Positions 45,792 to 55,236 of a stretch of 64,000 nucleotides of DNA are shown here, in pieces. Below the pieces are notes generated by a model, which did not search any database, was not told the DNA's origin, and was given only the letters and a program-made list of their open reading frames with translations. Where the stretch lies: contig JACKDW010000007.1 of the NCBI GenBank assembly GCA_020633295.1, forward strand, positions 390,177-454,176, read 5' to 3'. Source of the DNA: Myxococcales bacterium. GTDB taxonomy: Bacteria; Myxococcota_A; Polyangia; Nannocystales; Nannocystaceae. Every line of letters begins with the position of its first letter. Position 1 is the stretch's first letter. The position numbers were made by a program, and so were the translations under genes.

Positions 45792-47327
45792 TCACTGGCC
45801 GCGCGCCGCCGCGCGCCGACGACGTCGACGCGCGAGCGCGACCCCGAGGACGATCAGCGTCGCGAGCGACGCCAGGCCGCCGATCCCGACGCGACGACGC
45901 AGGCGCGCGCGCCGGTGCGTCCGCAGGAGCGCGAGCGCCAGCGGCGGCGTGTCACCCTCGGGCTCATCGAGCTCCCCGGGCGCGAGCGCGTCGCCGACAT
46001 CCTCGCCATCCTGGACGAGCAGCGCGGGATCGAGGGGCGCGCGCATCCACGAGCGGCGACAGCCCGGCGGCCGAACCTGCGTCCGCGTGACCTCCTCGCC
46101 CGGGCGCTCGCACTCGAGCTCGTCCAGCGCGGGCTCGGGGGACGCCGCCAGCCAGCGGCGCGTCGCCGTCAGCTCGGCGAGCAGCCCCGCGCTCGACAGC
46201 GCCGCGAACGCGTGGAACGGCCAGCCCGGATCGACCTCCCGCGCGCACGGGCTGTCCTCGGCCTCGCCGCGAGGGAGACAGCGCGCGAGCTCGCGATCGA
46301 GCTCGGCGAGCGCCCGCTCGGCGACGCGGCGCGCCAGCGGATCCTCGCCCGTCCGCGCGCGCTGCAGCGCCGGCACGAGCGCGGCGACCGAGTCGAGCTC
46401 GCGCAGGCTCGTGACCCGGGCGACGCGACGCGCCAGCGTCACGCCCGGCGGCTCGTCGGGCGCGAGCGGGAGCGCGGCGGGGAGCGGCGCGTCCACGCGC
46501 AGCGGGATCACGAGGTCGACCTGCGGCTCGAAGCCCGCGCGCGACCAGTCGATCGCGACGGCGCTCGACGACTCGTCGCGCGCGCCTTCGAGGGCGCGGG
46601 CGAGCGCGCGACGATCGAGCGCGTCCGCGGGGACGCCGTGCAGGCGCAGGCGCACGCGCGCCTCGCCGACCGGCCCCGCCCACGGCGCGCCGGTGCGCGA
46701 CGCGAAGCCGACGTACGCCTCGCCCCCGCGCTCGCGCGGCGTGTAGCGGAGCAGCTGCACGTACTCGATGTCGAGCGCGACGCGCTCGCCCGGCGCGAGC
46801 GCGACGTCCCACGTCCACCAGTCGCTCGCCGTCCACGACTTCAGGCGAGCGTGGCGATCCCACCGGCTGCGCTCGCCCGCGCCGGCGAGGTCCCGCGCGT
46901 TGATCCACGCGCCGCGCGGACGCGTCGCGACCGGCGCCCCGTCGACGAGCACCACGAGCGCCTCTATCGGCGCGTTGCGCTCGAAGGGCGGGATCGCCTC
47001 CGGCAGCCCCACCGTCACGGGCGAGCGCGCCGCTGGGCCGACGACGAGCTCCACCCGCGCGCGCACGTGCAGCAGCTCCGGGTAGAGGTCGAGCTCGATC
47101 GACTCCGACGCCAGCGTCACGTCGCCGCCGGCGTCCCGCAGCGCGATCGAGTCACCTGTCGATTCGAACAGCTCCACCAGCGCCTCGCCGCCGGCCGGCG
47201 CGACCCCGTGCGCGACGCTCGAGGGCGGCGGCGCGATGTCAGCGAGCGCCGCGCTCGGGGCGACGAGCGCCGTGACGAGCGCCGCGACGAGCCGCGCACG
47301 TCGACGCGCCGCGCACCAGGTACGCAT
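45792..47327 (-). CDS. Exported protein with C-terminal membrane anchor
   Basis: 511 residues. A signal peptide (VAALVTALVAPSAALA) is followed by a beta-rich domain (about 50-260) resembling DUF4424-like exported domains: ELDLYPELLHVRARVELVVG, GLPEAIPPFER, SWTASDWWTWDVALAPGERV. A helical region with several cysteines comes next (ELARCLPRGEAEDSPCAREV and LDELECERPGEE), then a C-terminal helix (IGGLASLATLIVLGVALA) and an Arg-rich tail. That end suggests a type I membrane protein or a sorting tail. The start is supported by TACCGT six bases upstream. No function is assigned. Confidence 0.72.
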   Translation of the reverse strand: MRTWCAARRRARLVAALVTALVAPSAALADIAPPPSSVAHGVAPAGGEALVELFESTGDSIALRDAGGDVTLASESIELDLYPELLHVRARVELVVGPAARSPVTVGLPEAIPPFERNAPIEALVVLVDGAPVATRPRGAWINARDLAGAGERSRWDRHARLKSWTASDWWTWDVALAPGERVALDIEYVQLLRYTPRERGGEAYVGFASRTGAPWAGPVGEARVRLRLHGVPADALDRRALARALEGARDESSSAVAIDWSRAGFEPQVDLVIPLRVDAPLPAALPLAPDEPPGVTLARRVARVTSLRELDSVAALVPALQRARTGEDPLARRVAERALAELDRELARCLPRGEAEDSPCAREVDPGWPFHAFAALSSAGLLAELTATRRWLAASPEPALDELECERPGEEVTRTQVRPPGCRRSWMRAPLDPALLVQDGEDVGDALAPGELDEPEGDTPPLALALLRTHRRARLRRRVGIGGLASLATLIVLGVALARRRRRRAAARGQ

Positions 47328-47333
47328 ACCACC

Positions 47334-47339
47334 ACGGTA
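47334..47339 (-). promoter_or_regulatory. -10 element TACCGT of a leaderless promoter
   Basis: TACCGT on the minus strand, six bases before the ATG at 47327. It is back-to-back with the 47393 promoter. Confidence 0.45.
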
Positions 47340-47392
47340 CCGCGTCCCTCGCCCGCCAGGCCACGACGCTCGAGCGGCGCCGGTGAACCGGC

Positions 47393-47398
47393 TACAGT
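47393..47398 (+). promoter_or_regulatory. -10 element TACAGT of a leaderless promoter
   Basis: TACAGT lies six bases before the ATG at 47405. No Shine-Dalgarno is present. Confidence 0.5.
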
Positions 47399-47404
47399 GG
47401 GTCC

Positions 47405-48599
47405 ATGCTCAGAAGCGCTCGCCTCCCCCGCCCACCGCGACGCCTCGCGCTCCTCGGCGCCGCCGCGCTGGGCCTCGGCGCCGCCTGCGGTGACGACGTG
47501 ACCACGACCGCCGCGGCGTCCGACGGCGCCAGCGACAGCGCGGCGTCGGGCGAGACGAGCGGCGGCGACACCACCGCCGGACCGCCGGGCACGAGCGGTG
47601 ACGGCTCCACCGGGTCCACCGGCGGCGCGAGCTCGAGCTCAACCACGAGTGCGAGCGCGACCGCGAGCTCGAGCGCGACCTCGAGCGAGACGAGCACCGG
47701 CGCCGCGACGAGCGAGGCCGCGACCACCGACGGCGGCACCGAGACGGGCGGCCAGGCCGACTGCGACTACCCGATCCTCTGGCCCGCCGAGCTCGACGCC
47801 AAGGCGACGGCCGAGGCCGCGCTCGCGGCCCTGTCCCCCGGCGCGACGCTCGACTGGCACGCAGACCGCGGCACGGTGAAGTACATCGGCGCGCTCGAGC
47901 TCGTGATCGACTGCGAGGACGAGACGCCGCTGTGGGACGCCGTGTTCGCCTTCCTCGAGAGCCAGCCAGCGCTGTTCCAGCTCCACGGCGACCAGTGGCT
48001 CAAGCCCATGGGGACGCAGTGCCTGCACGTCGACGCGTCGCCGACGACCTACAACACCTCGCGCGCCGAGCTCGGCGACTGGGCCGTGTTCCGCGACGTG
48101 GTCAACGTCCGGCTGTACCGTAATGATGACGACCAAGTAGTGATGCAGTCGATGGGCGGCGTGTACCTTCCGGCGATGCCCGAGGACATCAAGGCGCAGA
48201 TCCACGCCTGCCTCGACCAGGGCCCCGCCCAGGAGACGCTGGAGCAGGCGGTCCGGGACGAGTGGTTCCCGTACGTCAGCTACCTCGGCGCCAACCAGAT
48301 CTGTCAGCCGGCGATCATGGGCAGCTACCACGCCGCGCCCGACGACGCGGTCGAGCTCACCGCCGCGGCGCAGGTCGACTGGTACGAGAACGGCGAGGCC
48401 GCGGTCGTCGTGACCGTCGATCAGCGCGCCGAGCTGATCGTCGCGCCCGCCAACGTCACCGACGAGCTCGCGGCCAGCAACGCCGCCTGCCCGGAGGAGA
48501 TGGGCGACGGCGTCGTCGTCGGCTTCTTCGCCTACCTCGACCTGATCACCGCCGCGATCTCGTCCAAGCGGCGCCGGCCTCGGCTGCGTCGTCTGCTGA
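47405..48599 (+). CDS. Lipoprotein with Ser/Thr/Gly linker (C-terminal frame uncertain)
   Basis: A signal peptide (LALLGAAALGLGAAC, Cys at about 28) precedes a long Ser/Thr/Gly linker and a 270-residue extracellular domain: DCDYPILWPAELDAKATAEA, YIGALELVIDCEDETPLWDA, FAYLDLITAAIS. The open frame runs on to 49888, but its translation becomes Arg-rich noise after about 48560. A one-base shift there gives a natural end (GAGLGCVVC then TGA at 48597-48599), so an indel is suspected. A patch of rare codons (RNDDDQVV, about 48118-48142) interrupts the GC-ending codons. I do not recognise the domain. The start is supported by the -10 element. Confidence 0.7.
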
Positions 48600-48737
48600 G
48601 GGTCGCCCGCCCGCGTCGCGCGAATGCCCTCGAGCCCGCGGGGCGCGCGCCGCGCTCGCGCGCGCGTCCGTCGAGCGCCCCGCCGTCGACGCGACGACGC
48701 GCTACCATGGACCCGCGCCCGCGCGGCGCCGCTGCCC

Positions 48738-49649
48738 ATGCGACTCTCACGGCTCCGCACGCTCGCGCTCCGCCTCGGCCTCAGCCCGGAGGGCGCGCGC
48801 GCCGAGCTCGAGGCGCGCGTGTTCACCCGGCTCCCATCGGCCATCGACCAACTCGCGCGGTCGCGCCCGCGCCTCGACGATGTCCAGCGCGTCATCGACT
48901 TCCTGATCGGCGACTGGCGCATGAACGCCGCCCGGCGCCGGCGCGGCGTCGAGCTGCTCCTGCGGATGCTCGCGATCCCGCGGATCGAGGCGCAGCAGCG
49001 CGTCATCGCGGGGCTCGAGCGCCTGCCCCACGCGGAGCTCGAAGGCGCGCTCGCGGTCGCGCTCGCCAGCGTCGACGGCGGGCGGCGTCGCCTCGCGATG
49101 CGCGCCTACGTCGCCCGCGTCGGCCCCCGCGGTCGCGAGCGCGTCATCGCCGGGCTCGCCGACCCCGAGCCCGCCGTCGCGCGCGAGGCCATCGAGGCGC
49201 TGATCCGCTGGCGCGTGGACATCAACCTGGACGCGCTCACGCGCCTGCGCGCGCGACCCGAGCCCGAGCTCGCGCGGCTCATCGAGCGCCTGCTGCTGCT
49301 CAACGACGACGCGAACACGATCGCCCGCCACCTGCTCTCGAGCGACGTCGCGTTGCGGCAGGCGGCCGAGCGGGAGATCACGCGGAAGGTCGAGGCCGCG
49401 CTCGCGGGCCCGCGCCCGATCCCGCGCGCGCTGCTTCCCGCCTGGAGCCCGGCCAACCGCCTCGCGATCGCGCTGTGGTCCGCGACGCCGATCGGCTGGA
49501 GCGTCCCGGCCGAGCTCGCCCGTCGCGAGACCAAGGCCGCGCGCAAGCTCGCGGCCCGCCTGATGACGCTGTGCACCCAGTACCACCGCGGCGCGCTCGT
49601 CTCGCTGCTCTGGCGCGCGCGTCGAGCCCGGCGCGGTCGTCCCGTGTGA
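48738..49649 (+). CDS. HEAT-like repeat protein
   Basis: 303 residues, all helical, with no signal peptide. Repeating units resemble HEAT/armadillo repeats, e.g. VIAGLERLPHAELEGALAVA, VIAGLADPEPAVAREAIEAL and IARHLLSSDVALRQAAEREI. These suit a protein-binding scaffold in the cytoplasm. ATG 48738 is chosen because earlier in-frame codons (from 48624) translate to Arg/Ala noise. Its neighbours are two lipoprotein genes on the same strand; no functional link is evident. Confidence 0.65.
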   Translation: MRLSRLRTLALRLGLSPEGARAELEARVFTRLPSAIDQLARSRPRLDDVQRVIDFLIGDWRMNAARRRRGVELLLRMLAIPRIEAQQRVIAGLERLPHAELEGALAVALASVDGGRRRLAMRAYVARVGPRGRERVIAGLADPEPAVAREAIEALIRWRVDINLDALTRLRARPEPELARLIERLLLLNDDANTIARHLLSSDVALRQAAEREITRKVEAALAGPRPIPRALLPAWSPANRLAIALWSATPIGWSVPAELARRETKAARKLAARLMTLCTQYHRGALVSLLWRARRARRGRPV

Positions 49650-49661
49650 GGCGCGCCGGCG

Positions 49662-49667
49662 TACACT
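49662..49667 (+). promoter_or_regulatory. -10 element TACACT of a leaderless promoter
   Basis: TACACT, seven bases before the ATG at 49675. The start codon itself lies within the palindrome ggacatgtcc (49671-49680), a dispersed-motif half-site. Confidence 0.45.
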
Positions 49668-49674
49668 TCTGGAC

Positions 49675-50229
49675 ATGTCCTGTTCGACACGCTTCGCGCT
49701 CCTCGGGATCGCGGCGCTCCTGCTCGCGGCGTGTCGCCCCGCGGGGCCGCGCGAGCCGGTCGCCGCTCCGTCCCCTGTCGAGCCGCCCGCTCCCGCCCAG
49801 CCGACGACCCCCGCCCGGCCCGAACCAACCGCGCCGGCTCAGCCGGCGCCCGCGTCCCCGGATCGCGCGCTGCACGTCGCCGAGCTGACGCCCGGTTTCG
49901 CAGGCGAGGCGACGCGCGTCGAGGCGCGGCTGCGCTGGCTCGTGACCCGCTGCACGCGCTCCGTCCCGCCCAGCTGCGCCGGCGAGTGGCAGCTCGCGGA
50001 CGCGCGCGGGACCCGGAGCGGCGTGGTGCGCCTGGAGGCGCGCGACGTGCCGCTGCCGCTGCGCTGCGTCCCGCCGAGCGCGGCGCTGTCCCCGGAGTCG
50101 CCCTGCCCGCGCGGCGAGGTCCTCGACCCCGACGCGCGCTACCTCCTCGACGGCGTGCTCGAGGCGCGCCCCGAGGGGCTCGTGCTCGTGCTGCGCGCGG
50201 CCGAGCGGCTCGACGCGGCGGCACCGTGA
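49675..50229 (+). CDS. Lipoprotein with Pro/Ala-rich linker
   Basis: 184 residues. The signal is MSCSTRFALLGIAALLLAAC with Cys20 as the lipidation site. A Pro/Ala linker follows (about 22-62), then a small domain with four cysteines (RCTRSVPPSCAGEW and RCVPPS...SPCPRGEV) that could form two disulfides. The family is unknown. ATG 49675 is embedded in a 10-bp palindrome and has no Shine-Dalgarno, which fits a leaderless transcript. It is followed by a convergent lipoprotein gene; the gap holds cctgtctcaaagacatc (50244-50260), another dispersed dyad. Confidence 0.7.
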   Translation: MSCSTRFALLGIAALLLAACRPAGPREPVAAPSPVEPPAPAQPTTPARPEPTAPAQPAPASPDRALHVAELTPGFAGEATRVEARLRWLVTRCTRSVPPSCAGEWQLADARGTRSGVVRLEARDVPLPLRCVPPSAALSPESPCPRGEVLDPDARYLLDGVLEARPEGLVLVLRAAERLDAAAP

Positions 50230-50308
50230 GGTGCTCCCGAACCTGTCTCAAAGACATCTTCAGAGCAGCCGCGGTCGCGGACGATCCGCGACCGCGCACC
50301 CCGAGCGT

Positions 50309-50962
50309 CTACTTCCCGCAGCACGCGTCGAGCGCGGCGAAGCCGGTGCTCGTGGCGCGCAGCGTGTGCACGCCGCACCCGAAGGGCGTGTACTCGAGCG
50401 TGTAGTAGGTCACCCCGCCCTCCTCGTGAACCGCGATCGCGCGCGTGACCGCGTCCCAGCGCACCGGCCCCGCGCCGATCAGCCGGCCGTTCTCGACCCG
50501 CGCCGGCGGCGGCTCGCGGAAGCTATCCAGCGCACGCACCGGCTGTCGTCGCGGCGTCGTCATCGCGAGGCCCCGGCGCAGCTGCGAGACCAGGTGCTTC
50601 GAAGAGCGGACCGGCTGCAGCGCGCCGCGGTACTCCGTGCAGTTGCCGTGGTCGCCCAGGGGCGGCTCGGGAAAACCTGTCTCCTCACGCAGGCGGGCTC
50701 GCTCGGCAGGAGTCACCCCCGGCGGCGGGCGATCATCCACGCCGTCGATCGCGGCCGCCCCGTACCCGCCCTGCTCGACCTCGAGCTCGTCCAGCTCCTC
50801 GAGCGCTCGCGCGACCGGATCGCGCTCCTGCACCGGCGCCGCGCGCTCGACCTCCGGCACCGGCGCCGCGCGCTCGACCTCCGCCGGCGCGGCCGTGCAC
50901 GCGAGCGCGGCCGCCGCGAGCGCGACAGCCCAGCGCGCGCGCGCTCTCGCGTCACCGGCCAC
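50309..50962 (-). CDS. Lipoprotein of unknown function
   Basis: 217 residues from GTG 50962. The signal ends VALAAAALACTAAP (Cys near 22). A linker repeats VERAAPVPEVERAAPVQE, and the C-terminal domain has paired cysteines (FGCGVHTL and ALDACCGK). The repeated linker is encoded by a near-perfect direct repeat around 50836-50882. A dispersed-motif copy (cctgtctcctcacgcagg, 50677-50694) lies within the coding sequence as rare codons. No enzyme motif is seen. Confidence 0.65.
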   Translation of the reverse strand: MAGDARARARWAVALAAAALACTAAPAEVERAAPVPEVERAAPVQERDPVARALEELDELEVEQGGYGAAAIDGVDDRPPPGVTPAERARLREETGFPEPPLGDHGNCTEYRGALQPVRSSKHLVSQLRRGLAMTTPRRQPVRALDSFREPPPARVENGRLIGAGPVRWDAVTRAIAVHEEGGVTYYTLEYTPFGCGVHTLRATSTGFAALDACCGK

Positions 50963-51022
50963 GAGCGATGCTCGCCGATCCCGGTCACCGCGCGCAAGCA
51001 GCTCGCGCCCGACTGTTTCACC

Positions 51023-51040
51023 ATGTCTAAATAGACATGT
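51023..51040. repeat. Perfect 7-4-7 inverted repeat next to convergent stop
   Basis: catgtctaaatagacatg is perfect, with an aaat centre, and is followed by tttatgg. It lies directly beside the stop of the 51041 gene. Without a T-run it is unlikely to be a simple terminator, and it is the same element as at 3677. Confidence 0.7.
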
Positions 51041-51952
51041 TTATGGAGGCGCCGTCAGGCCCGCGCGCGCGGCCACGCGGCGCAGCATCGCCGCGCGCGG
51101 GCTCTCGCCGCGCCCCTGCGCCCGCAGCTGCTCGAGGCGCTCGAGGAAGCCCCCGCGCCCGACCGCCGGCGACGCAGCGAGCAGCTCGGCGTACAGCGCC
51201 TCGTCGCGCTCGTCCCAGCGCCGCGCCGCGAACGCGAAGGACGACAGCGTAGCCCCCGCGATCAGGCGACCGCGCGCGGCCGGGTGGCGCCAGGCGTCGG
51301 GCGCGGGCGACTGCCACCACATCGCGTTGCCCATGGTGTGCAGGGGCTCCGCCCCGAGCGGCAGCAGGAAGCGGTTGATCTCGGCGCCCTCCGGATCCGT
51401 GATCGTCCCGTGCGTCTCGAGGTCGTGGCGCAGGAAGTCGCTGGGTCGCGCGCGCCGCCGCTGCCGGCGATCGTCGTAGTTGATGACGCGCGCGATCTGG
51501 CGCCAGGCCTCGTCACCGCCCGCGAAGCTCCGAGCCCACACCAGCGCGGCCGAGATGGCGATGAACGGCCGCTGGAACCGACCCGCGCGCGCGATCAACG
51601 AGTCGCGCAGCTCCGGGGTGAGATCGGGGAAGGCGGCGATCCAGGCCGTGAAGTCGCCGCTCGACTCGCGCGTGGCGTGACGTCGAAACGCGCGCCGGAA
51701 CTCGCGGCACGGGTAGAAGTGCAGCAGCAGCTCGATGGCGACGCGCGCGTCCTCGCGGGACGTAGCGAGCGCGACGGCGCGCTTGCGCAGCGCGGGCGCG
51801 ATGGGGACGCCGAGCTCGTACCACAGCGACGCGCCCTGGAAGTACTCGTAGGTCGTCCGCCCCGCCGGGGTCGCGGCCCAGGGCGCGCCGCCTGCCTCCG
51901 GCGCAGGCGCGGACGCCAGGGCGTCGAGCGCCTCCTCGAGATGTCGCGGCAC
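51041..51952 (-). CDS. Hypothetical helical protein, 303 aa
   Basis: A soluble, mostly helical protein starting at GTG 51952 with no signal peptide. Recognisable only as repeats of amphipathic helices with HEAT-like spacing (PALRKRAVALATSREDARVA, ELRDSLIARAGRFQRPFIAI). It contains DRRQRRRARPSDFLRHDLET and no catalytic signature I can name. It starts three bases after the stop of the small ORF 51956-52048 in the same direction, suggesting translational coupling. Unknown function. Confidence 0.6.
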   Translation of the reverse strand: MPRHLEEALDALASAPAPEAGGAPWAATPAGRTTYEYFQGASLWYELGVPIAPALRKRAVALATSREDARVAIELLLHFYPCREFRRAFRRHATRESSGDFTAWIAAFPDLTPELRDSLIARAGRFQRPFIAISAALVWARSFAGGDEAWRQIARVINYDDRRQRRRARPSDFLRHDLETHGTITDPEGAEINRFLLPLGAEPLHTMGNAMWWQSPAPDAWRHPAARGRLIAGATLSSFAFAARRWDERDEALYAELLAASPAVGRGGFLERLEQLRAQGRGESPRAAMLRRVAARAGLTAPP

Positions 51953-51955
51953 GCG

Positions 51956-52048
51956 TCAGCCCTCCGACTCCGCGACGAGCTGCTCGCGCGGCGTCCGCTC
52001 GTGGTGCCCGTCGCGCGCGACGACGCGTACGTTCGAGGCCTCGCTCAT
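51956..52048 (-). CDS. Short ORF (30 aa) upstream of the 51952 gene
   Basis: ATG 52048 to TGA 51956 gives MSEASNVRVVARDGHHERTP plus ten residues, with GC-ending codons like real genes here, and stops three bases before the next start. It may be a genuine small protein, a leader peptide, or the N-terminus of the downstream gene broken by a stop. Nothing distinguishes these options. Confidence 0.3.
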   Translation of the reverse strand: MSEASNVRVVARDGHHERTPREQLVAESEG

Positions 52049-52051
52049 CAA

Positions 52052-52383
52052 CACGCGAGAGGGTAGCGGATCGTCCGGGGCGCGCCGAGCTCCGCGGCGC
52101 CGCAGCTCAGCTCCGGCGCGCGCGCGGATCCAGTCGTCGACGGCGACCCAGCAGCTCGCGCGCACACGGCCGCTGCTGCGCGGCGCCGCGCCTGGCCTCC
52201 GCCACGCCGGTCATCGGGAAGACACACGCGGTGTAGCATCCGCGGTATAGAGCGCGCTGCGTCAAGGAGGCCCCCGCGCCGCCGACACGGCCGCGCAGCC
52301 CCGACGCGCGCGACGGCGACGTCTCGCCCGCGGCGGCGGCGTCTCGCCCGCGCCGCGCCCTCCCGCGACGGCGAGCCTGACGC
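52052..52383. other. Intergenic, no gene seen
   Basis: 332 bp of GC-rich DNA between minus-strand genes. A comparatively AT-rich spot (gtagcatccgcggtatagag, about 52234) could be a promoter, but no ORF with natural composition follows it. Confidence 0.35.
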
Positions 52384-55236
52384 TCACTCGTCCTCGTCGT
52401 GCACCACCTCCGGCAGCGCCGTCGCGTCGCTGATCTGGTTGTGCGCGAGCACGTTCTGCACGCCCTCCGCCGGCCCCTGGATGAGGGTGACCGATCGTTC
52501 ATGCTGCAGCACGGCGTCGATCTGCGCGCGGACCTCATCCGGCGTCAGCGCGGCGACGCGGCGGGTGTGCTCCTGGAAGTACTCGTACGAGCGACCGTTG
52601 CGCACCGCGACCGCGAGCTGACCCGCGAGCAGCTGCGGGTCGCCCTGGACGTTGATCAGATCCTTGAGCACGTTGCGGCGCGAGAACGCGAACAGGCGCT
52701 CGAAGTCCTCGCGCTCGCGCAGGCCTCGGAGCGCGGCCTGCAGCGCCGCGACGCCCTCGCCCGCGCGGCCGCTGTCGAGCGGCCCGCGCAGCTCGACGCG
52801 CGGCCGCGAGGTGTCGAGCCGCGCGTGCACGCCGTAGCTGACGCCGAGCTGATAGCGGACCGCGCCCGCCGCGAACTCGAGCATGTCGACGAGCACCGCG
52901 AGCGCGGCGTGGTGCTCGCCGTAGACCTCCGCGAGCGGGTACGCGATCGTCACGGTGGTCTGCACGCGCTCGGCGTCGACCTCGGTCAGGTAGCGCGCCG
53001 GCCCCGGCTGCGGCGCCGGCGGGGTCGATCGACCGGCGCCGGCCACCGGCGTCAACCACGTCGACTTGCGGTTGCGCAGCTTCGGCTCGCCGAAGAAGCG
53101 CTGCACGTAGCGCGTCGCCAGGCTCATGTCGAAGCCGCCGGTGATGATCAGCGTCGAGTTGCCGGCGCGGTAGTGCGTCTCGCGGAAGCCCTCGATGTCC
53201 CGCAGCGAGATCGCGCTCAGCTCGCGGCGGTCGCCGATCAGCGCGCGCGCGTGCGGGTGGCGCTCGCCGAACAGCGCGGCGTGGAACGCGTTCTCGCGCG
53301 CGGCCTCCTGCTGCGCGTACTGCTTCTTGAGCTCCTCCTTGCGGCTCTCCTTCCAGCTGTCGAGCATGCCCGTGCGGTACTCGGCCTGGACGACGCGCTC
53401 GCTGAAGCCCGCGGTGATGAAGTCGAGGTACATCGACATCCCGCGCGACTGGAAGGTGGTGCTCAGCGCGCCCACGCTGGTCCCGAACGCGCCGCCCGCG
53501 AAGTCGAAGAACTGCATGAGGTTGGCGGCCTCGCGGTTGCCCTCGCGGATCCCGTAGGCGCGCGCCGCCAGCATCGCGATGTCGTGATGCCCGACCGTGT
53601 GGGCCTCGCCGGCGCCGACGATCAGCTGCATCTCCATCACCGGGATCGACGACGACTGCACGAGCACGACGCGCATGCCGTTGTCGAGCTCGTACTCGAC
53701 CGACTGCCCCTCGGGCGCGACCATGCTCTCGACCGGCAGCGGCCTGCGGGCCTCGGCCGGGTCGATGTCGTCGGGCACCGAGAGGTTCTCCTCCTCCTCG
53801 GGCTTGAAGTCGAACTCGGCGCGCTCGACCTTGACGGTGTCGGCGGCCTCGTCCGGGATCAGCTTGATGATCGCCGCGCGCTCGCGCGTGAAGATGCCGG
53901 CGCCGACCTGCTGCGCGCGCTCCGAGCTGAGCTCGTCGAGCGCCGCGAGCTCCGTGCCGAAGAAGCCCGGCTGCTCGCCCTCCTCGAGGTAGTCGGCGAG
54001 CGCGATCGCGCGGCCGCTCACGTTCGAGAGCCGGTCGAGCACGCGCAGGCGGGCCCGCTGGCGCGCGGGGTCGTAGGCCGCGCGGTACTCCTCGCCCTTG
54101 AGTTCGGGCGAGAAGCCCTTGGTGACCGCGGCGAGCACCTCGTCGATGGCGCCGTCGAGCTGCCCGGGGCGCTCGGTCTCGAGCGCGATCCCGAACGCCT
54201 GCGCCTCCTTGCCGCCGAAGCCCGCGGGGTACCAGTTCTTGATCGGGCTCGCGGGGCCGCCGGTGAAGAAGCTGACGGCGAGCAGCAGGGTCTCGAGCGC
54301 CGCCTGCGAGGCGATGTAGTTCGGGCTGAAGCGCCGCGGCATCTCGAACACGATCACCGCGGTCGGCTTCTTCACCGGCGCGACCGCCTCGCGGCGCGTG
54401 CCCGCGCCGCGGGGCGGCGGCACGGCCTTGCGCTGCCCCGGCGCGACCTTCGGCAGCGGCGCCAGGTACTTGTTGGCCAGCTCGAGCACGCGCTCCGGCT
54501 CGACCCCGCCGGTGACGATCACCTGGGCCTGGCTCGCGGTGTACCAGCGGCGCACGAAGGCGCACGCGTCGTCCTGGGTGATCGACGCGAGCTGGAGGTC
54601 CTCGCCGCCGCGGGTGTCGCGGTACGGGTGGCTGGGCTCGAACAGCATCTCGAGCACGCGGTCGCGGACCTCCAGCTCGGCTCGCTCGCCGCGCCAGCGG
54701 TGCTCGTTGCGCACGACCTCGCGCTCGCGCAGGAACGCGTTCTCGTCCACGGCCTCGCAGTCGTAATTGAGCCGCATCGCCGTGTAGCGCATGTAGTGCT
54801 CGAGCTCGTCCGAGGTCCCCGTGTGCATGTAGTGGGTCTCGTCGCTCGAGGTGTACGCGTTGAAGCTCAGCGCGTGGCGCGGCAGCTCCTGCATCAGGCG
54901 CGGCGTGCCGGGGCCCTCGACGGGCATCTGGAACATCAGGTGCTCGACGAAGTGCGCCAGCCCCGACTTGCCCGTCGGGTTGTCGCGCGTGCCGACCTGC
55001 TGGCGGACGTCGAACTGCACGAGCCGCGTGTAGCGGTCGGGCAGCACGAACAGCTTGAGGCCGTTGTCGTAGACCTTGAAGTAGCCCTGCAGCGGGAGAT
55101 CGAGCTCGCGGCTCGGCGTCGGCAGCTCGGCGCTCTCGGTGTCGGCCTGCGTCCTCCCGGCGCAGCCCGTCGTCGACGCCACCGAGACCGCCAGCAGCCC
55201 GCCGAGCAGCGCATGGATCGTGCCAGTACGGATCAT
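52384..55236 (-). CDS. M16-family metallopeptidase, lipoprotein form
   Basis: 950 residues. A lipoprotein signal ends SVASTTGC (Cys25). The first M16 unit carries the inverted zinc motif HFVEH (His95, Glu98, His99) with the distal glutamate in REREVVRNEHRWR (about 172-178). The second M16 unit begins near residue 510 (VEYELDNGMRVVLVQSSSIP) and lacks the zinc motif (AHTVGHHDIAML), as is normal for the inactive half of these two-domain pitrilysin-like enzymes. RYQLGVSYGVHARL is the conserved R..Y element. It would degrade peptides at the envelope, attached to a membrane. ATG 55236 has TAGAAC nine bases upstream and no Shine-Dalgarno. Confidence 0.92.
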   Translation of the reverse strand: MIRTGTIHALLGGLLAVSVASTTGCAGRTQADTESAELPTPSRELDLPLQGYFKVYDNGLKLFVLPDRYTRLVQFDVRQQVGTRDNPTGKSGLAHFVEHLMFQMPVEGPGTPRLMQELPRHALSFNAYTSSDETHYMHTGTSDELEHYMRYTAMRLNYDCEAVDENAFLREREVVRNEHRWRGERAELEVRDRVLEMLFEPSHPYRDTRGGEDLQLASITQDDACAFVRRWYTASQAQVIVTGGVEPERVLELANKYLAPLPKVAPGQRKAVPPPRGAGTRREAVAPVKKPTAVIVFEMPRRFSPNYIASQAALETLLLAVSFFTGGPASPIKNWYPAGFGGKEAQAFGIALETERPGQLDGAIDEVLAAVTKGFSPELKGEEYRAAYDPARQRARLRVLDRLSNVSGRAIALADYLEEGEQPGFFGTELAALDELSSERAQQVGAGIFTRERAAIIKLIPDEAADTVKVERAEFDFKPEEEENLSVPDDIDPAEARRPLPVESMVAPEGQSVEYELDNGMRVVLVQSSSIPVMEMQLIVGAGEAHTVGHHDIAMLAARAYGIREGNREAANLMQFFDFAGGAFGTSVGALSTTFQSRGMSMYLDFITAGFSERVVQAEYRTGMLDSWKESRKEELKKQYAQQEAARENAFHAALFGERHPHARALIGDRRELSAISLRDIEGFRETHYRAGNSTLIITGGFDMSLATRYVQRFFGEPKLRNRKSTWLTPVAGAGRSTPPAPQPGPARYLTEVDAERVQTTVTIAYPLAEVYGEHHAALAVLVDMLEFAAGAVRYQLGVSYGVHARLDTSRPRVELRGPLDSGRAGEGVAALQAALRGLREREDFERLFAFSRRNVLKDLINVQGDPQLLAGQLAVAVRNGRSYEYFQEHTRRVAALTPDEVRAQIDAVLQHERSVTLIQGPAEGVQNVLAHNQISDATALPEVVHDEDE

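Noticed and set aside
47405..49888. 827-residue lipoprotein
   Set aside because: Beyond about 48560 the frame is noise and overlaps the HEAT-like gene at 48738.
51023..51040. Rho-independent terminator
   Set aside because: Perfect inverted repeat but an AT-rich stem and no T-run on either strand. The same element also occurs inside genes.
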